From NCBI RefSeq assembly GCF_032854445.1, contig NC_088301.1, positions 57,734,512-57,798,511 of the forward strand: 64,000 nucleotides of DNA, written 5' to 3'. This DNA is from Liolophura sinensis (lineage: Eukaryota; Mollusca; Polyplacophora; Chitonida; Chitonidae). The notes beneath the pieces are model-generated. The model was not told where the DNA came from. It saw only the letters and a list, made by a program, of their open reading frames with translations, and made no database searches. The translations under genes and the position numbers were made by a program. Shown here in pieces: positions 38,059 to 49,230 of the stretch (its first letter is position 1; each line of letters opens with the position of its first letter).

Positions 38059-38491
38059 CACACAGCAATGTGGTTTATAACTGGAAATGGTCGAATTTTA
38101 AACTCTCAGTTTATAGGGAAGAAGGCTGTATTATTTAAATACTCTCAGTATCATGGTATCTTACTCTAATCTATTTATACAATTTCTTAAACTGTGCACT
38201 TGGTGTTTTTAATAGGCGTTGATTTAGGTGTTAATGTCAAAAAGACTTCGTTTAATATACAAGAAAGATTTAGACTGAAGGGACAGTCTGACTCCAAATA
38301 GGGTCTAGTGCAAAAAAGTTTAAACAAGTAGAGCCCGATTTTAACATTGAATTTTTTTAGATAAATACTTAAATGAGGAACATTTCGTTGCTAGTTTCTG
38401 TTTTTACTTTTATCATAGATGCAACGCAGCTTGCCACCCGTTGTGGTACGCCAGCAATGATGTCATTGCACTGGCGAACAACAAGGAATGA
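36160..38491 (+). CDS. C-terminal exons of an unidentified plus-strand gene
   Basis: Three consecutive candidate exons join in one frame: 36160-36222 (phase 1 to 1; an acceptor at 36166 is also possible), 37218-37257 (phase 1 to 2) and 38419-38491 (phase 2 to stop TGA). Each internal junction has GTAAGT-type donors and pyrimidine-rich acceptors. The joined peptide contains ERQIELLGVHQPFEETHDG, AHGVATWVPDDQT and a Cys-containing end CNAACHPLWYASNDV. AATAAA follows 130 nt after the stop, consistent with a last exon. A SINE (37352-37612) and a GA repeat lie in the last intron. The family is not recognised. Upstream exons may include 27472 and 35858. Alternative frames of these short exons are also open, so the model is tentative. 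Confidence 0.4.
37352..37612 (+). repeat. SINE copy with tRNA-like head and tail
   Basis: The head 'gccctcgctggtgcagtcg' and 'caccggattgaat' resemble pol III boxes A and B. The body contains 'ttgccaggaaattggcgg', 'tttactcctggcactc' and 'ggttccaccagcc', ending in AAATTAAATAAATA. A 94-codon ORF across it is incidental. The body matches the element at 51060-51355. Confidence 0.75.
38001..38055. repeat. (AG)n microsatellite
   Basis: About 27 perfect AG dinucleotides, preceded by a tRNA box-B-like 'caggttcaatctacgcc' some 45 bp upstream that may belong to an old SINE. Confidence 0.97.
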
Positions 38492-38620
38492 GCCCTTGTG
38501 TGTAATCCAGAAGTCAGTGCTGCACCTATCTTGCCTCGGGCAATACTTCTGCTTGGAACTGTTTTCATATTGAACCTATACTTCACTTAACAACGTTTTT
38601 TATGTTTATCCTTTCCTGAC

Positions 38621-38626
38621 AATAAA
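38621..38626 (+). terminator. Polyadenylation signal AATAAA
   Basis: A canonical hexamer in 'ctgacaataaagatgttttataag', 130 nt after the TGA of the candidate last exon ending at 38491. Confidence 0.5.
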
Positions 38627-38894
38627 GATGTTTTATAAGTGAACTTTATTGTGTAGTTAAGATTATTTCATCTGTTTAATTAAGATCAGAAGAAAGACTG
38701 GATCAAGATAAATCAACCCCTTAATACTGTTCTGGTGATCGTTCTTTAAAGTTTGTTGGGGACTGCCTGTCATGCGCATTGAGATAAGTCTGTAGGTGAA
38801 GCATGTGTGCGTCACTTGTGGGGAAATTCGTCATTTACGTGCTACATGCGAGACGTTGGTTTAATATAAACACACCAAGCTCCCTAGGCAATAA

Positions 38895-38950
38895 TCTTTC
38901 TCGAGTAAGTGAAATATTCTTAGCACGGAGATAAAACTTCAACCAATCAC
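38895..38950 (-). repeat. SINE 3'-end fragment
   Basis: 'aagtgaaatattcttagcacggagataaaacttcaaccaatca' is a diverged reverse-orientation copy of the family end. Most of the surrounding 38641-39900 interval holds nothing else I can identify. Confidence 0.6.
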
Positions 38951-39916
38951 TTGATGGTAAATGCATTGTCGTGGGAATCAGTCACAGATTTTACAAGGCA
39001 ACAAGGATATAGTGGGTGGACAAATGCACATATGATATCCGTGTAAATAATGTGATCTGTAAACACGCAATACAATAGCTTAAGTACGGCATATGTATAC
39101 ATAAGACATATAGGAAATAGGTAAAGGGAGAAAACACCACCTTGCCTGAGTCTATCAGACACACTGACAAAGCGGGAAAAAAACCTCACAAACACCCAAC
39201 GGAAATCATTGGATATTCTTCCAGATATTTAAATTTCATATTGACAATTATAAATTATTTACTCCAATACCTGAGAAGTAACAAATCTATATCTATTACA
39301 ATTTACAGTTACTCTTACAATGTGATTTATAATGACAATAATAAGTCGAAGAAATAGGCACCAAACAAGTAAGCAGTGGCTTTAAATATTGACATATATC
39401 CATTCATATAAATTAATCAAGTCATTGACCATATTGCAGGTTTTAGTGTTTTCGTTAATAGGGAATATTTCAATATCTGTCCTGTTGTGATTTCGGTTCG
39501 AAGGATGCAGTCTACAAACGATACCGGTACATGTTATTTCATGTGGCATACCAAAATTCCGTGTCCAAATACATTACGTGAGCAGCCATCTCATGTGGAC
39601 AATAGCCAATGGACCAGGACATGCTAACACCAGGGCAACCCCAAAAGGATAAACAGCGAAGAACGGACTTACTGATCAAAAACCACAACAACAACACTCC
39701 ACCAACACCCCCCCCCCGTACCCTCCTCTAAAAAGGCTAAGTTACATGAATGATGGGCGTAAAGTTACGGCTGCCGCAAGTGTATGGAGTTGTTATGTCA
39801 AAAAAATTACAGTGACTTTATTTTGACCATAGAAAAGTTCTGATTAGCACAAGCAGCGAAAATAATGCTATTTTTGAATGTTACATAAATTCTTTAATTG
39901 TCGTCCCATTTAACAG

Positions 39917-39970
39917 AAGTCAGCGATGTATACTGGGGATGACATTGGTACTTCCTCAGCAGGAAGCAAC
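39917..39970 (+). other. Candidate 5'UTR exon of the Ig receptor gene
   Basis: A pyrimidine-rich acceptor (ccatttaacag) and donor (gcaac|gtaagt) bracket 54 nt. Joined to the acceptor at 41018/41019 it would run into a stop before the receptor ATG, so it would be untranslated or carry a short uORF. Only splice consensus supports it. Confidence 0.3.
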
Positions 39971-41036
39971 GTAAGTGAATTGCGCATAACATTGGTACAT
40001 GTATATATGTTTATGAAACAATTAGCAGTGATCCATATGCAGTGCATTATCACTGCCGGTATGTAATACATGACTTTGTTTAGGGAAATAAAAGTGGCAG
40101 GTTTCACAGGTCTGGTATAAATTTTCTCTTTTACCCTAGTCCACGTCTATGCATGGCATTCATGGTCAGTGGATTTAAGAACATCATAATGTATGTGTAT
40201 TTTTAAAATTAATAGTTGACTGTGACACATTTTCTGCTTGACGATGAAACGATGATTTCTCGAAAGTAAGCAAAGGTTAGAAGCCCTATATATGACTATA
40301 TTGTTTTAGACACATTTACACTCTCCCACAGTAGTATAGTTAGGTGTGTTGTTTTCAGACTGTTCCTGCAATCAAAGACTGGAATTTCTGCGTACGGGTT
40401 GGTTATTGACGTGACGAGGGTTGAATATTATGATATACTGTAGGTGGCATCGGTCTCTACTACTTCCGTCTATTTCCCAACTCTCCAACTCTGAGGCAAC
40501 TGTTCTCAACGTCTTACTTGAAAAATGTCAATATGGTAAAAAACAACTTGGGTTGAGATATTCCACTTCAGGCTGGAAAATTGGACAATTTTCGCAATGG
40601 TGTGCGAATAAAGAATAATGCCCATATTCACCGTAGAATGTTTATTTTAAGCTGAAGTAATTGAGCCAATTTTTTTTATCCGGGGTCATGCAGCTGTAAC
40701 AATTATCTACATGACACACTACAGGCAATATGAGACTATAGCCGTACCATTTTTATCTATGTTTACCCCACTATAAACAGTCATGTAGTACACTACTAGT
40801 GTACCACAGGGCTAATCAGGGTTAATTTATCTATAAACCATTTACATGTGAAAGAGACACTAAATCCTGCTTCCTTGTTTACCCCATTAAATTTCTGACA
40901 CAGGGAAATTTTTCATTAAACTTTGAAGCTTGTATTAGCCGCGGATTTCTCCACCCCTGGTTTGGCCGTAGAATGATTTGAGGACACATTTTAGTTGTAC
41001 CTGTTGTTGTCTACACAGAGCAATTGATGGTTCTCC

Positions 41037-44000
41037 ATGACGCACTTTACGCCTTTACTGACACTGTGGTGTGTATTTGTACTGATGGTTGGAACAGGTA
41101 AGCCCTTAATATCGTGCCACACATTACTTTTTCGTGACATGCGGTGAATGTTGTACACTATATAAATGTTGTAGGTATAATGAACATCATGCAATTTTTC
41201 ATGACAACAACCACGTTTAGTGGACGTCCTGCTAAGTAAGTATGCTCCGGAATCATTTTCTTCATTCTTTCAGTTCTGTCGAATCCTGAGACCAAGTTGG
41301 TACAAGTTTATCGGAATAAAATTGTTTATTGTAAATTGACAAGCATACATTTATATATAGGTGCACACTTTTCAGGACTTTTAGGGTTCCCGTTTTCCTC
41401 ACAAGCCGTTGACCTTCCCCTTCCGTTAAGTGATATTTTTCTGTTTATGGATGTTACTGTTGCCAGGTTGAATAAAACAGCTGAATGTGCACAAACCATA
41501 CAGCGTATGCACCGTTGCATTAACTCTTCCTTTAGGTTACCGGAGCACACCATGACATACCACCAACAGTAGCCTGCACGTTTATCTGCAATATATCAAG
41601 AAATCACCCTCGCAGTGTTATAGATTTTCCCCACCATGGTAACCTCCAGTGGAACAGACAAAATTCTGATGCATTTAATTAAGTGTAATATAATATCGTA
41701 CATGCAAAAAAAAGTATATTATCAACCTATAATGTCTGTGTGGCAGTATTTTCCAATCAGTGTTTCAAAACTCTTTTAAGTCGTAGGCAAATCTTGGAGT
41801 ATGTATTACCTTTACATCACTGTCACCACTATACAACTTTCACCATTCAACAGCTTAGATATATGTGGCTTGTAATTTAGGCTAAAATAGCTTAGCCACT
41901 AATGTCCTCGTGCGGACATTGTCATTCAAAATGCCTTAGATGTCCGTTTGAATATTGTGATAATTGCATAGCTATAAAAGAGAACACATATGCTGACCTT
42001 TCAAGTATTAGAAATATAAACTGAGTGCGTTCCTATTGCAGGCGTTTGGGCCAGAGATGTCCTTGGTGGAATTGGTCTGAAGATGGACTGTGTTAGTTCG
42101 AATACCTCTGCCTCTGTTGAATGGTGTAAGAAGGAACAATGTGGTGATGACGACCCCGCAATTGAATGCTGGGAACAGAACACCCTGCAAATCGAAAATG
42201 TGTCGTATCACAAAGATAAAGGCTGTTACCTGTGCATGGACCAAGACACTAACGAAACACTACACAACGAATCCTTCAATATATACGGTGAGTCCAGTTT
42301 CTAATTACAGGTTTTCTGTATAGGATATTAATGCACAACCAGTTTGAGAAAAATCGAGACGCTGTTTTACAGTACTTCATTAAACCACAACAGCCCAGTC
42401 TTACATTGTTAATAAACAAGACGACAAAAGTTTTACTGAAATCTGTTTTTTATTAAAGCTATAGACCGGAAGAATCGGGTGATGTCGGCGCGGTGACCTT
42501 CCTTACTTTCCTCCCTTCTCGTTATTTTCATGTAAATGATTCCTAGTCTGTATACTATATGCATACATATGACGCATGTCACGTACATACAGCCAAGTCA
42601 TGATTCATATCGCTGTACCTGCTCCTCCCGTTATTTCTTTGCTTGAAAATGGAAGTTATATGGCTTTCTGCGTATTTGCGCCATTTTTTCCTTTAAGGTG
42701 TATACTAATATGATTTTCATTTATGCTAGTCTGTATCTATCTCATACAAATGTACAGGATTAAAATAATTTTAATAACATCACTGAATAAGTTCAATAAT
42801 TGATTGAACCGAAAAACATTAATACAGTTTCTGTATGTATCTTAAGCTATCAACAAAATGGGGGCAACCATCAGTGTGAATAAACTACTGTTTTTGTATT
42901 GAAGAAACTCCTAAGAGAGTATGGCTGACAGATAAAACCGGTGTACCCCTAGTCTCCGTGGCTGGCAGGTTAGGCGACGTTGTAAGCTTGGCCTGTAATG
43001 TTCCATGCTCTAACCCGGAACCTCGTGTCCTGTGGGAAGACAGTAATGGCATATCAATAGGCAACGGAAGTCTCATGCCAGAGGGCGAGTGCAACTACAC
43101 TAGTGCCATCGATGTCAAACTGACTCCCGGCTTGGCGGGAAATACCATAAAGTGTTTAGCTCAGAATATTGAAATGTGGCCGCCAGTTAGTGCAGCATCC
43201 GAGGTTATACTTACACCAAGTAAGTCAATTATACGGTCCATGTATATGGAGCCCTTTCAGATAAAAACAAAACCGTCGGTTATTCCTGTGCTCAGTCCAG
43301 CTGGTAACATTCTTTCTCATGTATTGGCTCCTGGCAAGAACATTTTTATTTGTTTATTTTTTTTGTGTGTGTTTTACGTCATTCTCAAGAATATTTTACT
43401 TGTACGACGGCGGCCAGCATGATGGTGAGGGAAACCCACGACCATTTGCAGATTGCGGGTAATTAACGTCATAGCTTTAGAGGTGAACCTAACTTCAAAT
43501 TTGGACCCTTCTTGTGTGTATATCAGATGGTAAAGATGATTTACTTTACAGGAAACGTTATTCGCCTGAATCTTTGGTCAGCTGTCTTATCTCTTTGATG
43601 GTTTGGGTTGAACGATATATTGGTAATTGGCCTTGCGATCATTGATCTGGAACGTCTATTAGAGCGACGGGTGGTACACAGATGTCTGTTTTAACTCCTA
43701 GATTCACACTTTTCCTGTAAGAAAACTGTCTTTTCCAAACGTCATGACCCACTTACACCCAGTTTGTATATGTGCTTCCTTTGTAGCTGATGTTACCCTC
43801 TACGCGTCACCTAGTCATCGTGGCGCGTCTGTCATTGACCTCTGCAGGGAAGAGGTTGCCAATGTGACGTGCGAAGCAAAGGACGTGTTTCCCCCTCCCA
43901 ACTTCCAGTGGAAACTGGGTGGGAAACCTGTGCAGTCCTATGCATCTGAGTCAAACAACAATACATCCTGCAACAACTACACCTGTTTCAACTATATCTC

Positions 44001-47000
44001 ACTCAAAATAACACTACACCACCATGGCGAACTCTTATCTTGCACAGCCTGGAATCACTTCGGAAACAAGGTGACAACAACATCCAAGATCAAAACGCGA
44101 GGTGAGTTATCTCATGGTAGTATCTGACGATGCAGGATTAACGCCTGATGTATATATGCATAATTTGGACTATTGACCTTTTCCCTGTTTTGTTGTCGAA
44201 TTAATCCACATTAATTTGTGATTTTTTGAAAACGTATATGTAATATTATGCATACTATATTGCATTTAAACAAAGTATGTAGTTCGCATTGTTAGTTAAA
44301 TGCATAGGCTTCTTTTATCGTGTAGCCCTACCAATTTATCTGAACTTGAAGGATCAAAGGAAACAGTAAGGCCAGGGCAAAGTTAAACTAAAACAGTTTA
44401 GACCATGTGCTAATTGGCATTTAACACATATACTTTAAGACGGGAAAATGGCTTCTGAAAACTTCTGCTCTACTGGTTATGCTAACCTGACACTGGAGTA
44501 GTGTATCTCCAGAAACGGAAAGACCAATTTTGACTTAGTATGCCAACATTTCGGTTCTCCTGATGGTGACATAATTATGCACTAAAATATGGCGTCAAAA
44601 TAAGTCTTTCCGTTTCCTAGTTACACTGCATATGTATAACTGTTTACAAAATTCATTTATTTAGGTCCCCCAATATTTGAGAAGAAACACCACATTGTAG
44701 AAGCAAAGCAACATCACAGAATAAAAATGGCTGTCTTTTTCTTCACCTACCCATTGTTCACAACGGTTAAATGGGAACGACTCGCTGATCACCAGTGGAC
44801 ACCGATTTCCAGGAAACTCCACAGTGAGGATAAAGCGGTCGTCCGATTCAGGTCAGAGGGGAAGGATGGCAGTTTTTGTGGGAATTTTACTACATTGGTA
44901 ATACCGGATGTGCGAGAAGAAGACGCTGGTCTCTTCAAGGTGACAGTTGTGAACGATGAGGGGGAGAAATCTGTAAACATTACTGTCAGTAAGTAGAAAG
45001 AGAATATTATTAGTTTGTATATTTACATTCAACTCTCTCTACCTGTAACCCTTCTCTCATCCCTCGTCGACCGCTCATTTTTACAAAGGGTTCATAGAGA
45101 GAGCTTCATCCAAGTAGATGGTATTACAAAGTCATGGTTCAAAAGTTAACAACAGTATGAAAAACATCAATCTAACCATGAGACCCCGAGGCATTAGTGC
45201 GGCCTTCAAAGTGATGACAAAGCCATTTCGCTTGGTGATGCCTTAGCATTTTATGACAAGAAGACACCGTGTTATTATGGCGAGAAACCTTATCCTTAAG
45301 ACATGAAATCTTGTCCTTAAGACTCGAAACCATGTAATTATGGCGAAAACCGTGTTATCATGGCTAAAAACCTTGTCCTTGGTAGCTGAGACCTTGTTAT
45401 TATGGCGAGAAACTTATCCTTAAGACACGAAAGCTTGTTATTATGACGAGAAACAGTGTTATTAAGACATAAACAATTTCATCAAGGCATTGAGACATGG
45501 AACTTTGTCAGTAAGATATAAATCCTGGTCACAGAGTCATGGAAATCTTGTTCTTAAGGAATGAAACCTTGTCACTGGGACTTGAAACATTGATATTATG
45601 ACAAGAATTATTGACATTTAACACTGCCGTTAATACATGAAACGTTGCCACTGAGACATGAAACGTTGCCATTGAGACCCTACAATTTGACACTGAAGCA
45701 TTAAACATTAAATTTGGGCATAGTGGCATGAAACCTTGTCATTAATAGAGAAATCGTGTCGTTGTGACACAAAATATTTTCACTAAAACATGAAACCTCT
45801 TTAAGACAAGAATCCTGGGCATAGATACATAAACCCTTTTCATTATAATGTGCAACATTGCCACTGACAAAAGAAATCTTTTCATCAAAGCATGACGCCT
45901 TGAATAAAGACATGAATCGTTAATTGTCATTAAGACACGAAATATCATTGAAACATTGCCACTTACAGATGAAATCTGGCAATTATGACATCTTTATCCT
46001 TGTCATTAGGACAGAAACCTCGTCATTGGAAGATACTGTAAAACCCTTCCCACAAACAGGAACAATACAGGTGTACGTGTAGTTAGGTCTCATGATGACG
46101 GAAAAATAAACTACTAATATATCGTGTTAAAAAGAGCCATTCGTTTTTTGGAGAACTTTACATTACACTTATATTACGTTAAACTAATCAGTGGAACACA
46201 AGGTACAAGTCGAACTCAATTTGCATATCCTTTGACTTCAGAGATGAAGACTGCAGTTAGCTCCGATGAATTCCCTCTGTTTTGGCTAGTAGTGGTTGCA
46301 GTGGTAATACTTGTTGGTATTGGTAGCATCTGGATAGCTATCTTGTACATAAAACTCAGACGTAAAAATGGTAAGTCGGATGTATATTCTCATCACGCTG
46401 TAAAAATATCCAAGACTAGAGCTGGTGCCTCATTAATTTTATACGGATTTTAGGTTGACACAGGTAAAAAATTGGTATTACTAACATAAAGATAAATATT
46501 TATACGATGCCTAACATGTGAATTATTTTATAAAACAGAATATGTCTCGATGAGCACTTTTTCATGCAAGGGCGTTTCTCCTTAGGTATACGTGAGAAAA
46601 TGTTGTAATTTTTAGTAGTAATCTCTGTAGGACTACAAGAATGATAGTTTTGTTTCAGATCGTAAGCAGGCTGTATCGGAGATGGTGAACTTGCAATCGA
46701 CGTCTGCTTCGTCAACTCAGTCCAGACCACGGCTTAGCACTCCTAGAGGTAAGTAACAACGTCCCCGAGAATTGGGTACTTTACTTATCTTTCAAAAGTG
46801 TTGTCGCTGAATCTTGGGTTTTGTCTGATTTAATCATCCTTTGTACAAGTAAAAATCGTAGTAGTTGGTTCTCCAGATAGGTCTAGTATCCACATTTTCA
46901 CCCCTAAAACTGTTCGTTGTTGTGAATGACCACTCAACCGAATAGAAATCTCTTTTATCGATATATGAAGTACACACACTTTGTTGACATAATGCTTTTC

Positions 47001-49230
47001 GTTGTTTTCACATGCTCTCTGGCATGATGCAGGAACCCCTATAAAATCCATCCACATCGATTACAAAAAGGTTATTATTTTCCACAGCCTCTGTAGCTGG
47101 GACATATGCCGATATTGATGAATTATTTGCCAGTACTATGGCCATGTTCCCGATGGAGCCATTTAGAGGTTCGTATGAAATGTTTCTCGTAGCGCCATAT
47201 ATGACAGTTTACAAGCATAATTTTATGGGCTTGTGGCGATTTTCTCCCCCCCAAAATCATGGTGTAAATATTAAATATATAAACATCTTTTAAACAGGGT
47301 AATATATATTACCTTTGACCTTGACTCTGTAGTCTGGTTAGTTATTCTACATACATCTACATACATATCTGGTGAAAACCCATTTGAAGGTGTACAATAC
47401 ATAAGTCATCTCAAGATTCAAACTGTAGACTACATTTGAAGGTATACACTTCACAACGAATCTCAGGCTTCAAACTGTAGGACGCATTTGAAGGTATACA
47501 CTACACTACGCATATCAGAGTTTACACTGTGGGATGCACTTTAAGATACACTATACACACACGCATATCAGGGTGCAAACTGTAGGATGCATGTACAGGT
47601 GCACACTGCTCAACGCATTTCAGGGTTTGAACTGTATGATGCATTTTAAGGTACACTATGCACAACGCATCTCAAGGTTTAAACTGTACTGTTTAAGGAC
47701 GTCTACATTTATAGAACGCATTCACAGGTACTCACTACACAACTACTCTCAGACACATTATATCTGAAGTCTCACAAGACACTACATACTAATATCACAC
47801 AAGACTTGGCTTACATGACACAAGACTTGGCTTACATGACACAAGACTTGGCTTACATAACACAAGACTTGGCTTACATGACACAAGACTTGGCTTACAT
47901 GACACAAGACTTGGCTTACATGACACAAGACTTGTCTTACACCACATAAGACTTGGCTTACATTACACAAGACTTGGCTTACATGACACAAGACTTGGCT
48001 TACACCACACAAGACTTGGCTTATATCACACAAGACTTGGCTTACATCACAAAACACTTGGCTTAAATCACACAAGACTTAGCTTACATCAAACCAAACT
48101 TGTCCTACATCACACAAGACTTGGTTTACATCAGACATCACTTGGCTTACATCACACAAGACTTGGTTTACATCAGACATCACTTGGCTTACATCACACA
48201 AGACTTGGCTTACATCACAAAAGACTTGGCTTACATCAGACAAGACTTGTCTTACATCAGACAAGACTTGGCCTACATTACACAACACTTTGCTGATATT
48301 GCACAACATTTGGTTTACATTACACAAGACTTGGCTTACATCACACAGCACTTGGCTTATATCATACCAACCTTGTCCTACAACAGACAACACTTGTCTT
48401 ACATCACAAAGGAATTAGCTGACATTACACAACACTTGGCTTACATCACAAAAGAATTGGCTTACATTACAGAAGACTTGGCTTACATCACACAAGACTT
48501 GCCTTACATCACACAAGACTTGGCTTACTTCACACAACACTTGGCTTACATCACACAACACTTGGCTTACATCACAAAGGAATTAGCTGACATTACACAA
48601 CACTTGGCTTACATCACAAAGGAATTGGCTTACATTACACAAGACTTGGCTTACATCACACAGCACTTGGCTTATATCATACCAAACTTGTCCTACAACA
48701 GACAACACTTGGCTTACATCACAAAGGAATTAGCTGACATTACACAACACTTGGCTTACATCACAAAGGAATTGGCTTACATTACACAACACTTGGCTTA
48801 CATCACAAAACAGTTGGTTTACTTCACTCAACACTGGGCTTACATTGCACAACACTTAATTGGCTTACTTTGAACTACCTATGATATAACAGAATGCTTA
48901 CGGTACTTTCTCTTAGAAAGTCTAGATATCGACAGCGTATTTTTACATTTTCACAACTTTTTGTAACGTTTCAAAATGAAAAATCATTTAAACACAGTTT
49001 CCCTATTTTAGAGCGTAAACATACATAAAGATTCACACTAGATCACAACTCTATATTAATCACTGTTAAGATGTAGCTGTTTTTTTTTTTCATTTCCAGA
49101 AGCGGCCATCGACGTTGAGGGCTACGAGGTACCTGTGATTCGCAATCCCACAGGCAGAAAGCCAATGTCGGACACTCCTGACTACGTTAACACCTGTGAT
49201 CGGGATCCTCTAACAACAGCTTCAGTGTAA
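41037..49230 (+). CDS. Ig-domain transmembrane receptor with tyrosine-motif tail (gene A)
   Basis: Nine coding exons join without a frame break: 41037-41097, 42042-42287, 42905-43219, 43787-44101, 44665-44988, 46203-46370, 46659-46748, 47088-47168 and 49100-49230 (TAA). Every junction is phase 1, the classic pattern of extracellular modular proteins, and the sum is 577 codons including the stop. Residues 1-20 form a signal peptide (MTHFTPLLTLWCVFVLMVGT). Four Ig-like domains occupy about 21-102, 103-207, 208-312 and 313-420, one per exon. Domains 1-3 show the B- and F-strand Cys and the C-strand Trp, and there are many N-glycosylation sequons. Domain 4 keeps the Trp and a DAGLF motif but lacks the Cys pair. 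The TM helix is at about 446-470, followed by KLRRKN. The cytoplasmic tail has Y513 (TYADI), Y542 (GYEVPV, pYxxP, Crk-type SH2 ligand) and Y561 (PDYVNT, pYxN, Grb2-type SH2 ligand). An adhesion or immune-type signalling receptor is inferred; no ortholog is named. The 46203 acceptor was chosen because only it preserves the frame. Confidence 0.85.
43340..43465 (+). repeat. SINE fragment in intron of gene A
   Basis: Contains 'tttatttgtttatt', 'ttctcaagaatattttacttg', 'acgacggcggccagcatgatgg' and 'aaacccacgaccatttgcag'. It is in sense orientation, just after the exon for Ig domain 2. Confidence 0.85.
45225..46040. repeat. Degenerate tandem repeat in intron of gene A
   Basis: A loosely periodic array built on 'aagacatgaaaccttgtcatt' variants (roughly 18-22 bp units), between the exon for Ig domain 4 and the TM exon. 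It is heavily diverged. Confidence 0.7.
47389..47760. repeat. Tandem repeat, about 52-bp unit, in intron of gene A
   Basis: About seven diverged units of the form 'aaggtatacactacacaacg' then 'catctcaggcttcaaactgt' and 'aggatgcattt'. It sits immediately upstream of the 21-bp array in the last intron. Confidence 0.75.
47794..48872. repeat. 21-bp minisatellite in last intron of gene A
   Basis: About 51 head-to-tail copies of 'acaagacttggcttacatcac'. Because 21 is a multiple of three, long frames stay open on both strands. The plus-strand frame reads as a heptad, YITQDLA, from 48100 to 48873. The left third uses 'catgac' and the right part 'catcac' with 'cacttgg' variants, so subfamilies are arranged in blocks. 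I interpret it as an intronic minisatellite, not a gene. Confidence 0.92.

Noticed and set aside
38373-38573. Signal-peptide-like ORF starting MRNISLLVSVF
   Set aside because: Its hydrophobic stretch is the pyrimidine tract of a splice acceptor at 38418, and another frame after that acceptor links to upstream candidate exons.
46124-46202. Upstream extension of the TM exon of gene A (ORF start at 46124)
   Set aside because: This stretch is intronic in the model; only an acceptor at 46202/46203 restores phase 1 from the preceding exon.
47794-48872. CRISPR-like or coding interpretation of the 21-bp array
   Set aside because: No spacers, the units are contiguous, and the context is a eukaryotic intron. 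The long frames on both strands follow from the 21-bp period.
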